This document shows, piece by piece, positions 35,111 through 48,884 of a stretch of 64,000 bases of DNA (the stretch's first letter is position 1; each line of letters begins with the position of its first letter). Where the stretch lies: positions 10,712,190 to 10,776,189 of the forward strand of contig OY987236.1 of the NCBI GenBank assembly GCA_963920705.1, in the 5' to 3' direction. A program made the translations under genes and the position numbers. Below the pieces are notes generated by a model. That model had not been told where the DNA came from and made no database searches. It worked only from the letters and a program-made list of their open reading frames with translations. This DNA comes from Odiellus spinosus. Its lineage: Eukaryota > Arthropoda > Arachnida > Opiliones > Phalangiidae.

Positions 35111-36392
35111 TACATAAAATTAGTTAGGGGTGATATCGGTAATTCCTCCATTATCATCTCTTAGAAATAAAGACGAATCGAATAAAAATGTCAAAATTTC
35201 TTTTTACACCCGACCTTTAAACCTTCCGCATCATTCAACAACCATCCTTGGATAAACGTTAATTCTTTCACGAAACAAAGCTGAATGATGATATTTAACC
35301 TAGATAGAAGAAAATGATATTCATCCAGACCCTTTAGAATTACCTTCGGTTGAAATTCGGCTCAAATCAATTTCATTCCATGGATAGACAATAGCCAAAA
35401 GTCTTTCATAAAGCTCTAGATACGCTTTTTATTGTTCAGAATACGTGTTTAATAAATACTATGGCCAATGATATGGCGAATAAATACATAATGTTAAATT
35501 TCGTAAGTGATAAAATTAGTTTCGCAAAGTGTTCTTGAGACTTGAACAGAAGTGCTCTGATGTTGCATATATAGGGTTTGTTAGTTCTCTTATATAGCCG
35601 ATAAAAACCATTAACCCTGTTCTTGTTTCACGTTCCTAAGCCATATAGCTTGTAGGATGGCGTAAATGAGACGTTTAATAAAAAACGTTAACCCTAAAAC
35701 GAAAGCAAAAAATAAAACCTCAATGGATATCGTGTTCTTTGAACAAAATTCCTTATACGTATTACCCTGTTCTTAAGAGTAATGGCAGAATACTGGGTTA
35801 AACTATGTTAGAGTTAAAGGGGGAAATTACCCTACTGCGTCATGAAGCTTTCTAATGGATATGTTGAAAGAGTGGAAACTTACATCATTACTCATTTCAT
35901 AATTTTTTTTTTATTCATAGAAGTTTTTAAGTTACTGACATTGTAAACTTTTGAAATTTTTTGCGATAACTTAATTATCTCAGTGTATTAGTGAAGTTCT
36001 TAAAATGTTTTAGTTTTCGCGTGAGAATTTATGTAACTTGCCAAGTTGTATCTGACGGTGTAGTCATGGCCGGATTAAGCGGTTTGGCACCCGGGGGCCA
36101 AAATTATACGAAAATTAGAAATCCCAACATTCATCACGCTTTCATTCGGCCCCCACAATAACTAACGTCAAGTTTTTTCCAAAATTTAGTAATTTATAAT
36201 CGCTCGGATTTGGGTATCACCAGATTTCTTGGGCCCCCATTTGGCTGGCGCCACGCATTCCACGTTAGGTGATTTTTCGTTTAAATATTAAATTTAATAT
36301 CCTTACAATGGACAGAAGAGTCGACCTTATAATATGGTCGCAATGATTTCGACTCTCTCCAGCACCTACAAAGATATAAATTATCCTTCTAT
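35111..36392. other. No gene seen
   Basis: AT-rich. 36062-36260 has GGCCGGATTAAGCGG and inverted GGGGGCC/GGGCCCCC stretches, probably an old TIR element. Nothing else recognised. Confidence 0.4.
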
Positions 36393-36729
36393 CAGAAGCC
36401 GATGAAACCCTCCTTTGAAGTCTACTACTCCAATGTTCCATATAGCGCTCCTCTCTGTATGGGTAAAATTCCCAATTTTACGAGTTAGAAGAGGTGCTAC
36501 TTCATCCCCCCTGTCTACGGAAAATTGGAAATTCTCTCTCTCCACAAACGACGACGTTTTTTGGACGAACTCCAAGGCTGCTAGAGATATTCGCTCGACG
36601 AACTCCCGCTCCGAAAATATCTACCGTTAGGAGGCGTACGAATCGCGCCTTTTGAGAATAACCCATACAGAGAGGGGTAGACAAGAGCCGGGAGTAATAT
36701 ACTTCTAAGGAGGGTTTCATCGGCTTCTG
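36393..36729. mobile_element. 337-bp TIR element with 7-bp target duplication
   Basis: CAGAAGCCGATGAAACCCTC and GAGGGTTTCATCGGCTTCTG are perfect inverted ends, with similarity continuing to CTGTATGGGT / ACCCATACAG. CTTCTAT is duplicated at 36386-36392 and 36730-36736. Overlapping 64-72-codon frames on both strands reflect the inverted arms. Confidence 0.85.
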
Positions 36730-37024
36730 CTTCTATGCCTTAGTTTCTTTGAGATTATGAATAACCTAGCTTTTTCTTTTCTGAAAACAAAAACTGATTT
36801 GGTAGTAGGCTAATAAAATTAATGATTAAAATCGAGTACAACTATACAAGTTCCTTAATTCTAGAAAATTGTTACACCGAACGTGATCTCCCATTATATC
36901 GTAGAGGGTATAGAATGAAACGAAGAACTCTGAGTTATACCAGATGAGAATTAAATTGAGAAGGGACACGCGTACTTTGTGTAAAAATAAAAATCACTTG
37001 TCGGAATACATTCTCCATTTAATG

Positions 37025-37333
37025 AATAGTTGCTATCATAAAAGACGAGGAGCTTGCTTAGAGGATGTTGCCATCGACGTCATCAGCTACGTAATAGCTT
37101 GTAAAGCTCATAGTGCTCGTGAGCAACGAGTATTTCTTGAGCTTATTTTTTCTATATCCGTGTCAGCTCTCAAGTTCTCTACCGAGTGACTTCTAGGGGT
37201 CTCTGACCCCAAGCGTTTTATTAAAACGGAAATAACTGCCCTTTATAGCCTTAACGCCACGTGATTTCGTGACGTAGTTAGCAATATTCGAACAAGATGT
37301 CAAACCCACAACCTCTTTTATAATACCAACTAA
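37025..37333. mobile_element. TIR element family M, copy 1
   Basis: AATAGTTGCTATCATAAAAG at the left pairs with CTTTTATAATACCAACTA at the right. A second, inverted copy lies at 43465-43781. Both copies keep a frame containing DVISYVIACKAHSARE, but it begins in the TIR and shows no family resemblance. Confidence 0.7.
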
Positions 37334-39941
37334 AGCAGGGTTGTCATTCGAGAGAGCATACATTTTGCCAACTGCGTTGAAATTGTTTCGGTCAGGGGAA
37401 CCTATTTTTCATCAGCTGAACTTTGGTTCACCAATTCCCCGCACCTGTAACCTGTTGCTAATTCGTCACTCCTGTTTTTTTTGGGGGGGGGGGGGGGCTA
37501 GCGAACACTATTACAATTCCCTAGATCCGTCTTTAACTTCCCCATTCATCTCCGTCTGGTTATGCGTGAAATTTTGTAGACTTTGGCATCTTTTTCTCTC
37601 TGACTTTAACTGTATTGGTTCTAGAATAGTGGACCGACTATAACCGATAATCTTTAAGCTGGTCTAAATAGGCGATCAGGCGCCAAACGTTGGTACGCGG
37701 TCGTAATGACAAACGACTCCCTCTTTTTTTTTTATCTAAATCTAATCTTTTATAGAAAAGTCGATGTTAGGAACGGGAACGATAGAGCTAGGTTTAAACA
37801 GTGCGAGATAGCGATTCTATTGGTCCGCAACCGAAAAGCTATTAACAAGATCAAAGCAGCGAAGCAAGGATATGTATGAAGGATAAGACTTGGGAAGTGG
37901 AAAATCCTTTTAACACGTCCGACGGTTTAAAGGGATAATGAATATTCACAAATCACGCGAAATTTAGTCTTGACTTTGCCACTTAATTGCGGGTGCCTGA
38001 GTGTTAGAAGTTCTTGCATAAGTGCAATAATTAAACATAAAGCTATAGATCCGGCGAGAGTTTTTTTCACATCAAGCCGGCGCAGCGCCCCCAAGACCCT
38101 GGTAAAATCTCCCATTTATTCATATCTGGAGAAGAATTGTAGTTTGTGGCATAGTCCGCTAGAAAAATTGGCTTAATGTCACATTTAATTTTAATTATTG
38201 TGCTTTGGCTTTAGTCAGTTCGAATTTAGGTTTAAACAATTAATCGAAGTTGATTAAATATTTAATTCACCATGGGTAATAAATTTAATGTGAAAGATGA
38301 CGTCTTTCAATATCCCTTGAAGACGTTGTACTATTATGGAGAATGGAAGGGTTGTAACTCGCCTAAGAGGGAATCGGTCCGGCAAATGGATATTTCTAAT
38401 TTAGGTAAACAAACTTTTAAGGAGCTCTTAGACCAAAGATAAAGGGTTAGACGAGAAATTCCGCCTCTTTCCGGGCCAAACTTAGCTAACTCTGCAATTC
38501 AGAGATTTCAAGACGTAAATTTTAGAGGCTTTTGTCTAATCGGTACGGATATTTATTTCAGTAAATGATTTAAAATCTTCTTAAGAAAATTCAACTGGGA
38601 TTTGTAAAGATGCTATCTACTTTATGGTTGGGTTTATAATTTATTATCCATCCGCCTAACTCCCGAAAATAAAACCAAGATTTAAAATTTCCTCGTGTCA
38701 AGATTAGGAATATTTTCAAGCATATTTTTAAAATAATAGTTTCATATTTGAAAAATGAAAAAAATTATAATTTTTTTTCTCGTGTTATGAATACATTTAA
38801 CCATTATTCTATTTCAATTATTAAAAAAGTTATAATTAGGATGTAAACTAATATTTTTAAATTTAATTCGCGCCTTTAGAAGTGTTCCAATTGCTGCACT
38901 TCGGTGCCCATGAATGAAGCCCACATTCAATTAATTTCGGGGAATAATTGAGGAAATCACTGTGAAATCAAATTAATATAGTTTCACAAAACTTTGAATA
39001 TCTACTTTAATAATTGAACGAATACGATGATTACACTTTCACCTGATTAACAAAGGCTTAATTTATTCATAATTTGTAAGGAAAAAAATTATATCTAACG
39101 GGAAAAGTAAAAAAAAAAGCTTTTATTTCGTAAAAGTAATTAAAATAAATTACCTTTCATGGTATTCTAAATTCAAATCTTTTTCCCGATTTACTCGTAA
39201 CAAAGTTAAAAGATACTAAAACCAACGATTAAAAATAGTATGGCTTTTAATTATTTATTGGGCTTTCGTTCATATTCAAGAATTTAAGTTGTCTGTTGAG
39301 ATTCTTGTAAACGTGCTTTTGAAAGCCCCAGCTTCATCTTGTACGTAATTTAGGATCTAGATGTTACCCAATCTGACAAATTCCACGAATTTGCCTAAAT
39401 TCCTGCGGGGTCCGTCAATATTTGCATCGACATGCCAAAGCAACTTATGCAAATTTTGAATTGGAATTCCAAAATCTCAAAATCTCCTACGTGATAAGTC
39501 CATTTAAATTTACATCGGTAAATCTAGACTCGTAAGACAATAAGGCTTTAAGCAGCCAAGTTCATAAGTATTAAAAGATAATAAGTAGCATGTGCTAATT
39601 TAGTTGTAATATTAGATTGATTTTTAATTGATATTTCACGTTCATTACGGTTTGGAATTATTCACGAAAGATACAATTACTACCACACTTTTTAGAATTT
39701 TTGTAATAATAATTAGTTTAATTATAATTCGGAGTATCTTACTAGTGCTGGACGCATCCGATTACTAGTAATCGAGTAATCAATTACTTTTAAAAGTAAT
39801 CGCCAGATAGTGTAAATCCTATATGTTGGCAGCAACATAGAAAAATAAGAAAATTCATGTATAATTATTACCAAATAATTGGTAAATAGTTAATTGAACA
39901 ATCAATTTATAAATTAAGTAAAATTAGGAAGAAATTATATT
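37334..39941. other. No gene seen
   Basis: AT-rich. A G-run at about 37486-37497. 39747-39800 reads TAGTGCTGGACGC then alternating GTAATCGAGTAATC, similar to ends of some hAT elements, but no partner end was found. Confidence 0.4.
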
Positions 39942-40126
39942 AAAATTTAAACGATTAGTTTATGAATTTAAACGATTAGATTATGAATTTAAACGATTAG
40001 ATTATGAATTTAAACGATTAGATTATGAATTTAAACGATTATATTATGGATTTGAACGATTATATTATAGATTTAAACGATTAGATTATGAATTTAAACG
40101 ATTAGATTATGAATTTAAACGAATCG
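39942..40126. repeat. 21-bp tandem repeat, about nine copies
   Basis: Unit AATTTAAACGATTAGATTATG repeated with few changes. Purely repetitive; no coding value. Confidence 0.9.
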
Positions 40127-41488
40127 TATCATGGGAGGAAAATTTTGATACGAAATACCTGAAGTACTTAATAGAATACTCCGCACAATTCTCTCTAATT
40201 GAAAGTTCCTTATCAGACGAAATTATCTCTGCAGGTCGTTTAGAGGTGATGTTTTTTGCCTTAAAAGTTATCCACCCTGACTTAATGACACCATACACTC
40301 TAATTATAAAATTCGACAAATTTTCAGTTGCATCCTTTTGCTATACACGCAATCTTAGTAGGGGCATTTTTGGCCCCTTATAAACTCTCGGGAGATTAAA
40401 AATCTACAAGCGGCTCTTAAACAGCCCTTTAACGAACTCTCACATTTAATTTTCCTTAAATTCATCGCGTATCAGTTTCGTATTTGAGTGCTTAAAAGGC
40501 TAGACACTCCTTATCCTCAAAGAATAAATTCCTATAGTGTAGTAAAAGGAAGCCAATATAGCTTAGATTGCGCTCAAAACTTAAACTGGTAAAGATTTAA
40601 TGTTCTCCTCGCGACAAGTTTGCTTAAACTATTTTTAATCCTTACGAAGTTTAACATTTTGTATTAATCCGCCTTAATGTACGCTGTTCTGAAAATATCT
40701 CGTCAACAAAAGTATTTAAGCTATTTACTCTAGAGAAATATATCCCTAGAATCTTTAGCTGGGAAGGGGATAATCGAGATGGGCGCTAGACTGGAAAAGG
40801 AGTTTGCAATTACTTGATGGAGCGAGTGTTATATTATTTGAGCAAATGAGTACGAAGTTGTAAAAGCTACGCATTTTTATACGCGGAATTCTATTTCAAC
40901 AACATTGTTTCATTACCCCAAATGAGTTGAACATACAATTGAAAACTTAAAAGTTTGCCTTCCTTCTACGAACGTGATTCGAGTTTTAAAACGACTCCGC
41001 CACTCATCAAGTAATTTAAGATTTTCTCTTTCCGGGTAGTTTGAAAATTCAAAGGTTTTAATTTATGTCTCATCGAGATGCGGGGAGTCTTATTCTTTTT
41101 AAGTTCTTGATATGAACTTTGAGTATAAAATGTCACGGAGGGATTAATGGAAATTTATTTCACTTGAACGAATTTAGTCTGTGGTTTATTGTTGGAAAAT
41201 GATTGGAATTTCTGGATGATTTAAAAATGTTCAATTTTGCGGAAAAAGGCCGAGAAATTCGATAAAATTATGGTGAAATCTATAGGAAGTAATAAAAAAG
41301 CATTACGCAGCCCTCGTTAGAATTTCAAACAGAATTTTTTAGAAAAGAAATCATCCGTGAAAATTTATTATCAAGGGTGGGCCGGATTGAACTCTACAAA
41401 ATGGGCTACTGTGTCCACGATAATCGAAACCACATTATATGGTGTCCGTAATGGTAAAGCATTACGAGACGGTGCCCAATTTATACAC

Positions 41489-41853
41489 ATTAAAGGGAAA
41501 CTTGGAGCTAAAAATGAGATTTTTAGACACATTAAGTTTGGTAAAATTTCTTTAAAAGTTGATGTAAATTTGGGCCAATCATGTTATTTCAGCCTTCAAC
41601 AGCACTTGTAATATTCTAACATTAAGATAATGACGCCTAAGATCTTGGTAGTCTGCTGTAGGCTGAAATAATATGATTGGCCCAAATTTACATCTACTTT
41701 TACAGATATTTTATCAAACTTTAGAAATTAATTTAAACGCCAAAAACGTGTCTAAAAATTCTGAAAAAAATCGCGAATGCGTTTCTTGTCATTGTGATTC
41801 CGAAAATAAATCAAAAACCTGTTCCAGTTTTAGCTTCAAGTTTCCCTTTAAAG
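41489..41853. mobile_element. Palindromic MITE, about 365 bp
   Basis: Left TTAAAGGGAAACTTGGAGCT pairs with right AGCTTCAAGTTTCCCTTTAA; the inner arms (GATGTAAATTTGGGCCAATC and complement) are nearly perfect. The centre is about 41598-41660. The two short frames here are halves of the palindrome. Confidence 0.8.
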
Positions 41854-41999
41854 ACGTTTTAGGTTTTTAACTAACAAAAAGTTTGGTATTTTTCGGAAGC
41901 ACTCTGTGTAATTGATGTAAAGGATACCATCTGTGAAAATGTTTATTCACCTGTGGCTTCTATTCTTGTAGACAGGGGAGATCAATTCGTAGAGTGGCC

Positions 42000-42180
42000 G
42001 CGTGATGCGATATATAGCCTTCCAATAAATTTAATCCAATGAGGTAATTATTTCCCAAGAATGTCTCGAGTCTGAAGGCTCACGGTCTCGCATAGCCTGA
42101 GCGACGAAAAACTATCTCTCTTCTCTCCACGCCAGTAGATACGAACTATTTTGATCTTAGTACGTTTTTACTCCATTGAA
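42000..42180. repeat. Dispersed repeat family Z, copy 2
   Basis: CCAATAAATTTAATCCAATGAG, TCTCGAGTCTGAAGGCT and ATACGAACTATTTT follow the order found at 54735-54960 and 10425-10600. The neighbouring 41854-43464 shows no gene; there is a G-run at 42403-42414 and one hAT-like end (AGAGCTCGG) at 42594. Confidence 0.5.
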
Positions 42181-43464
42181 TGAGCCTAATTTTACGAAAT
42201 CTTTTTCCCCTCAAAGAGGTCGTTTCTCCTTACCCTGTCCTAGACTATATGATATTTGATTTATTTTTGATTTGGTACTGATGTTGAGTTATAAACCAGC
42301 TTTATATCGCCTTCATTATTAATTAGCAAAACATTTCGTCGACGTAAATCGGGATTCTTTTTAATTGTTGAAGAAAAAGCAAGTCGTCGCGGTAATTAAG
42401 CGGGGGGGGGGGGGCATATAATTTCGCCTTCACCAACTTATTCAGCCCACAAACTTAAAAATAACTTCGGTGGTCCCCTGTCACCCTGTATATACGATGA
42501 ATTGAAATTTTAAAGTCGTATTACATTCTCTGATGCGGTTTAAGGACCGAGATAATGACAACAAGGTTTTTGTACAAGATTCAATTTATATTTAGAGCTC
42601 GGTTTGATGGCTTCTGGGTTTTTACTGCCCCTAAATCTTTTCAATATACGTAGTTACTGTTAGACAGAAGTTTTGATTTAAAAATTCCAATACCTCCTTT
42701 CTTCGAGTTTACTTTTATCTCGACGAAGTTGAATTAAGGGGTGTGGTTTAGAAGAAAGCTATAAGACGGGTTAACCGTACTCAATCTACAATAAGATAGA
42801 CAAGACCGTAAAGTCATAAGAGAAGCCACACCACCATACAGGCAATATGGAATTAGAAGATTTTTAAAATCTTTTCGAATTATTTGAATTTTTCAAGTTT
42901 TTGTGAGAATATTTTTTCGAAATTTCATCATTTTTTTCAGAATTTAGAGTTTTTTTAAGGTTGGATAGTTTTTTTTTTCCTTTTTTCAGTTCATCTCAGA
43001 GTTATTCTCAGAAACAGTTAAGAATTAGTATTTCTAGACTTCCTTTCCATTAGTAATGACAAAAATTAATTGCACCAAGACGCCGATGTAACTAACACAA
43101 GAGCCACACCACCCCCTTTTTTGGGGAGGAGTGGTGGCAAAAAGGTATCTCGTGAAATGTCTTTATGAAAAAAGATGAAAAATCACCCGAGGGAAATCGA
43201 AAAAATAGATTTTTTTTGATTTTTTATTTAAAAAAAAAAAGCTAAGCCGAAAGAAGAAATTGAAAATATAAGACCTGATACTGTACCTTTTCCAATATTT
43301 TATCATCACCATTTCGCGATGATCCAATGTGTTGGAAAAAAAACCTGTAATTTAGTTTTCCCCGCATTAATTCCATTCTGCATCTCTCTACGAACACTCT
43401 ATAAAGAGAAAGTGAAACTTTTAACAATATTATTAAAAAAATATTATCTGAATCTTTTATTTAT

Positions 43465-43781
43465 TAATAGTTGATATTATAAAAGAACTTGTGAGTGCGA
43501 CATCTTGTTCGAATGTTGCTAACTACGTCACGAAATCACGTGGCGTTAAGGTTATGCAGGGCAGTTATTTCCATTTTCATAAAACGCTAGGCGTTTGACT
43601 TCTCAGAAGTCACTCGGGAGAGACCCGACCTTGAGAGCTGACACGGATATAGAAAAAATAAGCTTAAGAAATGCTCGGTGCTCACGAGCGCTATGAGCTT
43701 TACAAGCTATTACGTAGCTGATGACGTCAACAACAATATTCCATAAGTAAGCTCCTCCTCTTTTATGATAGCAACTATTAA
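43465..43781. mobile_element. TIR element family M, copy 2 (inverted)
   Basis: TAATAGTTGATATTATAAAAG and CTTTTATGATAGCAACTATTA form the ends. The interior is the inverse of 37025-37333, including ACGTCACGAAATCACGTGGC. Confidence 0.7.
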
Positions 43782-44690
43782 ACAATTTCAAATATTTGAG
43801 AAATAAAAATCGTTAAAGTGAGGCTGCAATCATTGTGACGTCACTTGATGACGTTTGATTCGGGAATGTAATTAACGATAGATTTGAATTAAAGGATGGA
43901 CTAAACACTCGATAATAAACTCTAGACTCTATATAATAGCCACGTGACAATAGTGATGATGTATAATATTGCGAGAAATATATTTTTTAAAATTTCGAAT
44001 ATATATAGCGATTATAAATTATTAGTATCATTTTTATGACATTTTTGTAAATATATTCGAAAAATCTTAGATGACCTCACTTTTAAGCTTAATTGAAACC
44101 TTCGAAAGGTCAAAATGGTCCAGCCTAATTAATTTAGGCCAAATCGCGATTCAAGATAAAATTTGTGAACTCGCGAAAAAGGTTTTATCTTTTATTAAAG
44201 AATTAAATCGAACTTGAAACCACTTCCGTTTCACAATCCCTTTAGTAAAAGAAACCCAAAATTTTGGGAGGGTAAAAAAAAGTTGGGCGGCTTAAATTGA
44301 AGGGCTTTTGACGGCTAATCGAAATTTAGAAAATGGATGAGTTAGGTGGTCGACCCTTTAAAGATAAAGAAAAGAAAAAACTTCACCTTCCATCCCCAGT
44401 ATATTTCCTCCAGCCAAAACTGATCTTCAATACGATCAATCGGAAAAAAACATCAGAAAAAAATTCCTGCCCCGTGGTTATATTAGCTTTGTTTTCTTAG
44501 AGGGAAATGTATTTTCTCTGTCAAATGCAGTCAAACAGTATATGAAGTTTTGCATCTCCAGGACTCGAATTAAATTAATTAATTTGAATAAATAATCAAA
44601 TTGAGATGAGCCACTCGAAAAAGATAGTTCCTTCACCAAAACCTCAACTATGGCCCCTATCTTCAAATGACTGTAACTTTTCTCTGTGAA
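43782..44690. other. No gene; family Y fragment
   Basis: 43915-44000 contains CTATATAATAGCCACGTGAC followed by GTGATGATGTATAATATTG, matching 50170-50215 and the inverse of 61140-61185. Otherwise AT-rich without a recognised feature. Confidence 0.4.
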
Positions 44691-44699
44691 CTCATACGC

Positions 44700-45480
44700 A
44701 TAAACCGATTGCATCATTAGAAAGCAGATATTCCCTAGATTATTTAAAGATCATAAAATTATGTTTCGCCACTCGTAAAAGGTGTTTCGCCACTCGATAG
44801 AAATCGAGCAAAAGTCCAAAAATGAGCCCAAATAAATATGACCCCTATCTTAAAATGGCCTTAACTTTGCTCCGCGATCTTCCAGTCATAAACCGATTGC
44901 ACTTTTAGAAAGTACACATTCCCTAGATTATTTATAGATCATAAAATTATGTTTCGCCACTCGAAAAAAGTGTTTCGCCACTTGATACAAATCGAGCAAA
45001 AGTGCAAAAATGAGCCCAAATATGACCAATATCTTAAAATGGCCGTAACGTTTCTCTGCTACCTCGTATGCATAAATCGATTGCACCATTAGAAAGTACA
45101 TATTCCCTAGATTATTTAAAGATCATAAAATTATGCTTCGCCACTCGTAAAAGGTGTTTCGCCACTCGATAGAAATCGAGCAAAAGTCCAAAAATGAGCC
45201 CAAATATCTTAAAATGGCCGCGATCTTCCAGTTATAAACCTATTGCACTATTAGAAAGAAGACATTCCCTAGATTATTTTAAGATAATAAAATTATGCCT
45301 CGCCACTCGAAAAAGGTGCCTCGCCAATGATTGAAATCGAGCTAAAGTCCCAAATATGACCCCTATCTTAAATTGCCCGAATAAAGTTTCTTACAAAGAT
45401 GCCTCGCCTTTGATAGAAATCGAGCAAAAGTCCAAACATGACTACCACCTTATAATGGCCGTAACGTTTCTCCGCGATCT
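44700..45480. repeat. Degenerate tandem repeat, 160-200-bp unit
   Basis: CCTAGATTATTTAAAGATC occurs near 44734, 44932, 45106 and 45268, each followed by TTTCGCCACTCG-type pairs and AATCGAGCAAAAGTCC. Unit length falls from 198 to 174 to 162 bp through internal deletions. Confidence 0.8.
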
Positions 45481-46675
45481 CCCCTTCTCGTTAATGAATT
45501 CTTTAGTCAATTAACGACGAGACATATTACCAGAATATTAGAGACTTCTCTCCCGGATGGAGGTTTTAATAGACTTCCGTTTACTTATGATTTATCATTT
45601 TCTTTCAGTAGGCTCATAAAGATAGGCTCTATTTACCTCCTAGTAAATTACAGATCTCTACCTCTTTATGTATTTAGCTTTATTGGCCATTTCTTAATCG
45701 TTCTAGAATTACTTTAGATACGTATTAGGATAAACACGTTCGTGTTTATCCCTTTATCTAAACTCGAATTTCATCAGAAACCGTAATGTCTTTTCCAATG
45801 GACCCGCGGCGCTTGATAACTGAAATCGTCGTCGTCGTCGTTTCCCTCTTCCCACCGTCCACTGAATTCGAATTAATACAGACAAAGGTACTTTTGAAAA
45901 AATTTGATAAGACTTCGTTCGGGTACAAGAGTATCTCTAGTTAAACACAGATTTCAATAATGAAATGTTGATTAAGTATATGAAGTAATAGAAAGTAAGG
46001 TGCCTGAATGGGTTACAAAAGGGTGAGATCTTAAGCTTAGCCGAGCTTTACTAATTGCTTCAAAATGATAAACAAAATTTTATTTCTTAAACAGTAGAAT
46101 GATAATGAATATCCATAGAATTCGAGTTAATAGAGAGACAGATGGCTGTATGGGTGATGAAAAGGGTAAAACATATAACTAGCCGAGCTTTATTAATTGG
46201 CTTTAAATTGATAAACAAAAATTGATTTTATTAAACAGTTGATAAGCTTTTTTTAATGGCATTTTTATCGTTAACGGAAAATTGCATTTATTGGGTTCTT
46301 TTACTAGGGTAGCCCTCTTCAGCCGTCTAATTTTGACTATTATGTCATATCATGAGTATCCCATGATATTCACCCTAATTCACCGTAATTAAAAAATCAT
46401 TTGATTTTTTAACTTTAATAATACATCTCTTCTCGGCCTATATAAACGAGATTAGCAGATTCAGTACTCAAAGATGCACCGTCTTTGATTGTTTAGGCAA
46501 TTGTTTCTCACCTATATTTCGGTGATAAGAGACCTATTTCTCACGATCTTTTGGGTAGAGTACTCGAATAAAGCGAGGCGATTGAATGTAAATCGCATTA
46601 CCTAGAAATGTGGCCAATTTAATATATTAAGTCACTGTAAAAACATTTCACAATGAGAGTTCTAGGGATTAAATA
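45481..46675. other. No gene; minor repeats
   Basis: A 10-bp perfect hairpin GATAAACACG/CGTGTTTATC at about 45729-45750, a short GTC microsatellite near 45830, and a loose two-copy repeat around TAGCCGAGCTTTA at 46035 and 46182. No coding potential seen. Confidence 0.4.
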
Positions 46676-46925
46676 TCACTTGAGTTGGACTTCATGTCCT
46701 TCCAAGTGCTCGATTACACATGAAATTTATAGTTTAACGTTTTCAATCTCTACTCTATTTCTTAAAATACTTGAGTTTTGCGACTAGGATGTGCTTTAGA
46801 TCCAATAGCTTCGTCATTACTACTACGTAATAATGTTGCTATTAAGTAGTTGGCCAATTATTGAAGTCTGTATCTAAAGCACGTCTAACTTAAGTATAAT
46901 AAAAAATAAAGATTTAGAATGTTAA
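46676..46925 (+). repeat. Direct repeat D, copy 1
   Basis: From ACTTGAGTTGGACTTCAT to AGATTTAGAATGTTAAATA, nearly identical to 50706-50955 in the same orientation. The pair brackets the 16-bp minisatellite. Confidence 0.9.
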
Positions 46926-46937
46926 ATAGGATATACA

Positions 46938-48876
46938 TTTGAAACCAACGACACTTGAAACAAACGACACTTGAAACCAACGGCACTTGAGACAAACGAC
47001 ACTTGAAACAAACGACACTTAATTGAAACAAACGACACTTGAAACCAACGACAGTTGAAACAAACGACACTTGAAACAAACGACACTTGAAACCTACGAC
47101 ACTTGAAACCAACGACACTTGAAACAAACGACACTTGAAACCAACGACACTTGAAACCAACGACACTTGAAACAAACGACACTTGAAACCAACGACACTT
47201 GAAACCCACGCCCTTGAAACCAACGACACTTGAAACCAACGACACTTGAAACCAACGACACTTGAAACCTACGACACTTGAAACCAACGACACTTGAAAC
47301 CAACGACACTTGAAACCAACGACACTTGAAACCAACGACACTTGAAACCAACGACAGTTGAAACAAACGACACTTGAAACAAACGACACTTGAAACAAAC
47401 GACACTTGAAACCAACGACAGTTGAAACCAACGACAGTTGAAACAAACGACTCTTGAAACCAACGACACTAGAAACAAACGACACTTGAAACCAACGACA
47501 CTTGAAACAAACGACACATGAAACAAACGACATTTGAAACCAACGACACTTAAAACCAACGACACTTGAAACAAACGATTCTTGAAACCAACGACACTTG
47601 AAACCAACGACACTTGAAACCAACGACACTTGAAACCAACGACACTTGAAACCAACGACACTTGAAACCAACGACACTTGAAACCAACGACACTTGAAAC
47701 CAACGACACTTGAAACCAACGACACTAGAAACAAACGACACTTGAAACCAACGACACTTGAAACCAACGACACTTGAAACCAACGACACTTGAAACTAAC
47801 GACACTTGAAACAAACGACACTTGAAACCAACGACACTTGAGACCAACGACACTTGAGACAAACGACACTTGAAACAAACGACACTTGAAACCAACGACA
47901 GTTGAAACAAACGACACTTGAAACAAACGACACTTGAAACCTACGACACTTGAAACCAACGACACTTGAAACCAACGACAGTTGAAACAAACGACACTTG
48001 AAACAAACGACACTTGAAACAAACGACACTTGAAACAAACGACAGTTGAAACCAACGACAGTTGAAACAAACGACTCTTGAAACCAACGACACTAGAAAC
48101 AAACGACACTTGAAACCAACGACACTTGAAACAAACGACACATGAAACAAACGACATTTGAAACCAACGACACTTAAAACCAACGACACTTGAAACAAAC
48201 GATTCTTGAAACCAACGACACTTGAAACCAACGACACTTGAAACCAACGACACTTGAAACCAACGACACTTGAAACCAACGACACTTGAAACTAACGACA
48301 CTTGAAACAAACGACACTTGAAACCAACGACACTTGAGACCAACGACACTTGAGACAAAGACACTTGAAACAAACGACACTTGAAACCAACGACAGTTGA
48401 AACAAACGACACTTGAAACAAACGACACTTGAAACCAACGACACTTGAAACCTACGACACTTGAAACCAACGACACTTGAAACCAACGACACTTGAAACT
48501 AACGACACTTGAAACAAACGACACTTGAAACCAACGACACTTGAGACCAACGACACTTGAAACAAACGACACTTGAAACAAACGACACTTGAAACCAACG
48601 ACAGTTGAAACAAACGACACTTGAAACAAACGACACTTGAAACCTACGACACTTGAAACCAACGACACTTGAAACAAACGACACTTGAAACAAACGACAC
48701 TTGAAACCAACGACACTTGAAACCTACGACACTTGAAACCTACGACACTTGAAACCAACGACACTTGAAACCAACGACACTTGAAACCAAACGACACTTG
48801 AAACAAACGACACTTGAAACAAACGACACTTGAAACAAACGACACTTGAAACAAACGACACTTGAAACCAACGACT
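46938..48876. repeat. 16-bp minisatellite, about 120 copies
   Basis: Unit ACACTTGAAACCAACG with a CC/CA variant. Rare variants (CGACTCTTG, CGATTCTTG, CACATG) recur exactly 624 bp apart (47451 and 48075; 47577 and 48201), that is 39 units. Because three units are 48 nt, all three frames of the minus strand can stay open, giving a spurious 499-codon frame. Confidence 0.95.
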
Positions 48877-48884
48877 CCTTACAA

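Noticed and set aside
46922..48421. 499-codon minus-strand frame with repeating VGFKCRWFQVSLVSS-type residues
   Set aside because: It is the translation of the 16-bp minisatellite; 48 nt returns to the same frame, so stop-free reading is automatic.
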